Assembly (NCBI GenBank): GCA_028455995.1
Contig: JABELC010000007.1
Coordinates: forward strand, 1,437,501 to 1,501,500
Direction: 5' to 3'
Origin: Scleromitrula shiraiana
Taxonomy: Eukaryota > Ascomycota > Leotiomycetes > Helotiales > Sclerotiniaceae
DNA: 64,000 nt
Shown: positions 62,716 to 64,000 of the stretch, piece by piece
Layout: each line of letters opens with the position of its first letter
Numbering within the stretch: the stretch's first letter is position 1
Program-made: the position numbers and the translations under genes
Notes under the pieces: generated by a model
Databases searched by the model: none
Told to the model about the DNA's origin: nothing
Seen by the model: the letters and a program-made list of their open reading frames with translations, nothing else

Positions 62716-63830
62716 AGCTAAGAGATGAGGGGAGGGGAGGCGGAGGCGGGGTTGGAGGTGGAGGTGCAGGTGTTGTAGTTTTAATTGGAATTTATGTATG
62801 TATTGTTATGAATGAAATAGTAATGTAAAATTAGGAAGATGATGATTTTATTGTTTTGATTGTTTTTTTTAGGTTGTGCTTGTTTGTTTGTTTGTTTGTT
62901 TGTTTGGATTGTTAATTATGTATGTATGTATGTATGTATGTATATATCATTACTTTTATTTGAATGTATACGAGAATTGTTATTTCTTCTTATTTCATCT
63001 CATCTTCTAATATAGTTGTGCTAAATTAGTAGAGTTATTTACGCTCAAGAGCTTAAATGGTATTATGTTGTATTATATATGCATGTATATACAATATCGG
63101 TGTACTTTATGTATATAGTAGGAGTAACTTTACTCCATACTCACAAAACCATATCACAGTATAAGACGTAATGATTAGTAATTTTCAAGTCAGTCGAGTT
63201 TTAAACGACAGTGGTTTTGTGATGAATTTAAAAAATGAGTCTTTTATTTCCTTATAATCTTAATTCAAGCAAGAGAATGGCATCGACTTCAAATTTCTAT
63301 TGTCAAAATTGAAAATATGAATATTGCGAAGTCCATTTAAGTAAATAAAGCTGGATTGAAATCATATCGTAACATGATATCAAGAATCATTATTTTAAAT
63401 GCAGACGTTCAATTTCATAGCCCTTAACTCTTCGCCATGTTAATCTCAAGAAGTTAAATAGTAAGGTCATAGCCTCCATCTCTTTCTCGCTTCTCTCCGA
63501 GTCCTTTCTCCCCCCTCTCATAGCATACATCACTAACCTAACATCTCACCCCCAATTTCCAATTTATAATTTCCAACTCCCAACTCCCAAATTCCAAGAT
63601 TCCAAAATTCAAATCCCCCTCCCCTTCACAACCCCACCTCTCCTCCCCTTCCCCTTCTCCTCCTTCTCCCCCTTCTCCCCCTTCTTCTCCATTTCCCCTT
63701 TCCCTACATTCCTCCCCTTCTCCCCCACATCCCCCATCCCCTCATTCCCCCCCTTCCTCTCCCTCCCCTCCATCCCCTCCATCCCCCTCTCACAACTACT
63801 ATTATAAACAGAAGTAATACAATGACTCAC

Positions 63831-63930
63831 ATTCCCGCAATTTGTCGATTCCGTGATCTCGGTTACGATTACTGTTGCGCCGCCGGGATTGTCGTGTTTT
63901 AGAGGTGTTGTTGATGGGTTTGTGGAGGTG
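63831..63930 (-). CDS. Probable internal exon of a gene entering from the right edge
   Basis: On the minus strand a branch-like CTAAC and acceptor CTTTAG end at 63931, followed by 100 bases open in one frame and a consensus donor GTGAGT at 63830. The 33 residues are Thr/Ser/Asn-rich (TSTNPSTTPL, ATVIVTEITEST), like the secreted Ser/Thr-rich protein at 47083. As there, the following intron begins a long run that is purine-only on the coding strand. The start of the gene lies beyond the window, and I found no convincing next exon to the left. Confidence 0.35.
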
Positions 63931-64000
63931 CTAAAGATAGGAGGGGGGTGGGTTAGTTCGTTGAGGGGATGGGATGGGGATGGGAATGAGATGGGATGGG

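Larger units (their letters stand above)
60986..63830. other. Microsatellite-rich right arm without a supportable gene
   Basis: Starts with TTCTTTC units (61022-61050). Further tracts: (TCTA)n 61887-61911, a 15-base C run at 61997-62011, A/T-rich sequence at 62080-62290, TTTATAG units at 62404-62481, (TGTCTA)n at 62544-62576, (TTTGG)8 at 62676-62715, (TGTT)n at 62881-62906, (ATGT)n at 62917-62942, and a C/T-only stretch at about 63480-63790. Long open frames at 60998-61715 look like 3' UTR read-through. Confidence 0.5.

Noticed and set aside
63609..63830. 73-codon Glu/Gly/Lys-rich minus-strand open frame
   Set aside because: Purine-only low-complexity stretch that directly follows a consensus donor, so more likely an intron.

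Overview
The window is nuclear DNA from a filamentous ascomycete. Genes carry several short introns (about 48-80 bases, GT..AG, CTAAC-type branch sites), intergenic regions are long and full of microsatellites, and the conserved proteins (Ste7-type MAPKK, Spt6, Osh3-type oxysterol-binding protein, ISWI, WSC-glyoxal oxidase, DUF3602) read like those of Leotiomycetes, most likely Sclerotiniaceae (Botrytis/Sclerotinia group). That placement rests on protein resemblance from memory, not on a search.

Left arm (1-11 kb): an A+T-saturated block (about 1-775) that looks like a decayed, RIP-type repeat is followed by a gene for a small secreted six-cysteine protein with a Kex2-type KR site (1372-1691), an MGMT-type alkyltransferase with an extra N-terminal module (2531-3526), an AT-hook/C2H2 nuclear protein (4286-6418), a 2.2 kb gene-free stretch, and a secreted WSC-domain copper radical oxidase (8676-10757).

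Accessory block (11.5-21.2 kb): a broken NO VEIN/sacsin-type GHKL ATPase gene (pseudogene, minus), an apparently intact nine-exon Hsp70-like (HSPA12-type) gene (minus) and a divergent orphan coiled-coil protein gene (plus). Several pseudogene stops can be explained by C-to-T changes. This is the least ordinary part of the window.

Core block (22.9-52 kb): STE7 MAPKK (minus), SPT6 elongation factor (plus), OSH3-like lipid-transfer protein (plus), URA4-type dihydroorotase (minus), an intron-bearing tRNA-Leu(AAG) (minus), ISWI remodeler (minus), a conserved nuclear-type protein of uncertain family (plus), a secreted Ser/Thr-rich protein with a Cys-rich tail (plus), and a CCCH zinc-finger protein (minus). 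These are housekeeping or signalling genes with no operon-like logic; several pairs are divergent and share a promoter region.

Right arm (52-64 kb): an 8.6 kb stretch with no supportable gene, a DUF3602/Par32-like GRGGAGN-repeat protein (60542-60985), dense simple repeats, and one probable exon of a gene that begins beyond the right edge. Exon joints given below were worked out by hand from splice signals and reading frame.
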